Shown: positions 13,978 through 14,219 of the stretch, in pieces
How the letters are laid out: every line of letters starts with the position of its first letter
Position numbering within the stretch: the stretch's first letter is position 1
Assembly: GCA_015521535.1 (NCBI GenBank)
Contig: WAOA01000042.1
Coordinates: 1 to 14,219 of the forward strand
DNA length: 14,219 nt
Direction of reading: 5' to 3'
Source: Candidatus Aenigmatarchaeota archaeon
GTDB taxonomy: Archaea; Aenigmatarchaeota; Aenigmatarchaeia; Aenigmatarchaeales; SZUA-1535
Translations under genes and position numbers: made by a program
Notes under the pieces: generated by a model
Told to the model about the DNA's origin: nothing
Database searches by the model: none
What the model saw: the letters and a program-made list of their open reading frames with translations, nothing else

Positions 13978-14030
13978 AATGTAGTTTTTGCTTTTTAATA
14001 ATAAAAAATTAATTGGTAGCCCCGCCAGGA

Positions 14031-14067
14031 ACCTCGCGACGAAAATGGGCAAATGTGGCGCCCCTAT
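14031..14067 (-). other. T-loop intron of tRNA-Gln (37 nt)
   Basis: The T-stem strands CCAGG and CCTGG are 44 bases apart instead of 7. A bulge-helix-bulge model fits well: the exon helix is the T-stem, the central helix is TTCG (14073-14070) with CGAG (14036-14033), and the two 3-nt bulges are AAA (14069-14067) and GTT (14032-14030). Cutting after the second base of each bulge yields the T-loop TTCGAAT, an intron between positions 59 and 60. The intron has a small inner stem (GGGC 14063-14060 with GCCC 14050-14047) but no helix directly adjacent to the bulges, so the motif is of the relaxed type. Confidence 0.8.
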
Positions 14068-14111
14068 TTCGAACCTGGGTCTGGGGGTCCAGAGCCCCCC
14101 ATGCTTGGCCG

Positions 14112-14168
14112 CTCCGCCTTCGAGTGGCAGGTTATATGATTTTAGAGTTTTTGCCTGCCACTCGAAGC
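14112..14168 (-). other. D-loop intron of tRNA-Gln (57 nt) with perfect 14-bp stem
   Basis: The intron interrupts the D-loop between G15 and C16; the boundary can slide by one base without changing the product. Its ends form a perfect 14-bp helix, CTTCGAGTGGCAGG (14167-14154) with CCTGCCACTCGAAG (14131-14118), around a 22-base AT-rich loop. Possible bulges are AGG (14170-14168) and AGC (14113-14111), and cutting each after its second base gives GTGTAG joined to CGGCC, the expected D-loop. The central helix between these bulges would be weak (two G-U pairs, one G-C), so the exact cut sites are less certain than for the T-loop intron. Confidence 0.78.
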
Positions 14169-14210
14169 CTACACCACGGGGCTATCAGAATTAAAATTTT
14201 GTTTTGAAGG

Positions 14211-14218
14211 GTTTAAAA
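14211..14218 (-). promoter_or_regulatory. tRNA-Gln promoter (TATA)
   Basis: On the minus strand TTTTAAAC (14218-14211) is centred about 31 bases before the first base of the tRNA at 14183, a reasonable archaeal TATA position. The window ends at 14219, so the BRE cannot be seen. Confidence 0.45.
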
Positions 14219-14219
14219 A

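Larger units (their letters stand above)
14014..14183 (-). tRNA. tRNA-Gln (CUG) with two introns, in the D-loop and the T-loop
   Basis: Read on the minus strand, the acceptor arm is AGCCCCG (14183-14177) with CGGGGCT (14024-14018), discriminator A at 14017 and encoded CCA at 14016-14014. The D-arm is GTGT (14174-14171) with GCAT (14104-14101). The anticodon arm is GGGGG (14099-14095), loop CTCTGGA and CCCCC (14087-14083), with anticodon CUG at 14092-14090. The T-stem is CCAGG (14078-14074) with CCTGG (14029-14025). Removing 14168-14112 and 14067-14031 leaves a 73-base tRNA plus CCA with the D-loop containing G18-G19 and the T-loop TTCGAAT, both standard. All stems are then perfectly paired apart from G-U in the D-stem. 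Introns at these sites are uncommon in archaea and must be cut by the bulge-helix-bulge endonuclease. A T-run (14008-14003) follows as terminator. Confidence 0.92.

Noticed and set aside
13978..14052. A 25-residue N-terminal extension of the Mth938-domain protein
   Set aside because: It is encoded by the tRNA 3' end and its terminator. The family normally begins near the ATG at 13977.
14014..14183. The interrupted tRNA as a pseudogene
   Set aside because: All stems are intact after removing the two inserts, the CCA is encoded, and promoter and T-run are in place, so a functional intron-containing gene is more likely.
1..14219. CRISPR arrays, insertion sequences or rRNA genes
   Set aside because: I found no regularly spaced direct repeats, transposase-like reading frames or rRNA-like sequence anywhere in the window.

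Overview
The window is archaeal. It carries a thermosome (group II chaperonin) gene, the archaeal/eukaryotic-type ribosomal proteins L7Ae, S28e and L24e, an archaeal-type tRNA m1A methyltransferase, an archaeal FtsZ start, class III prepilin-like signal peptides, TATA-type promoters, several apparently leaderless genes, and a tRNA gene with two introns outside the anticodon loop. The DNA is AT-rich. I cannot name the lineage from sequence alone. The compact gene layout and the intron-rich tRNA would fit a small-genome (DPANN-like) archaeon or a thermophile, but this is inference.

Layout. 1-204 (-) is the N-terminus of FtsZ. 288-881 (-) is a long archaeal SlyD/FKBP-type peptidyl-prolyl isomerase. 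882-1101 is an intergenic region with a shared AT-rich promoter and a strong hairpin followed by a T-run. 1102-1881 (+) is a TrmB-like regulator and 1914-3116 (+) a CPA1-type Na+/H+ antiporter. 3113-3358 (-) is a small unknown protein. 3536-9258 (-) is a six-gene operon for a type IV pilus-like/Tad-like machine: pilin-like protein, secretion ATPase, two GspF/TadC-type membrane proteins, a second pilin-like protein and a very large pilin-like protein. 9306-10949 (-) is the thermosome. 11052-11807 (-) is TrmI and 11832-12062 (-) a DUF131 membrane protein. A palindromic TATA element separates these from the (+) operon L7Ae-S28e-L24e (12152-12902). 12904-13116 (-) is a small winged-helix protein. 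13117-13641 has no convincing protein gene but holds a long, strongly structured element. 13642-13977 (-) is an Mth938-domain protein. 14014-14183 (-) is tRNA-Gln(CUG) interrupted in both the D-loop and the T-loop.

The two most interesting parts are at the right-hand end. First, 13195-13470 folds, when read as minus-strand RNA, into a closed multi-helix structure. It has a 12-bp end helix, two further rod helices, a three-way junction, a 26-position arm and a possible 5'-end/loop pseudoknot. Inside the helices, nearly every non-Watson-Crick position is G-U on the minus strand, which points to an RNA under selection. A TATA box lies at the right distance upstream. I do not recognise it as SRP RNA, RNase P RNA or any other family I know. 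Second, the tRNA-Gln gene carries a 57-nt D-loop intron with a perfect 14-bp stem and a 37-nt T-loop intron. Removing both gives a textbook cloverleaf with an encoded CCA.
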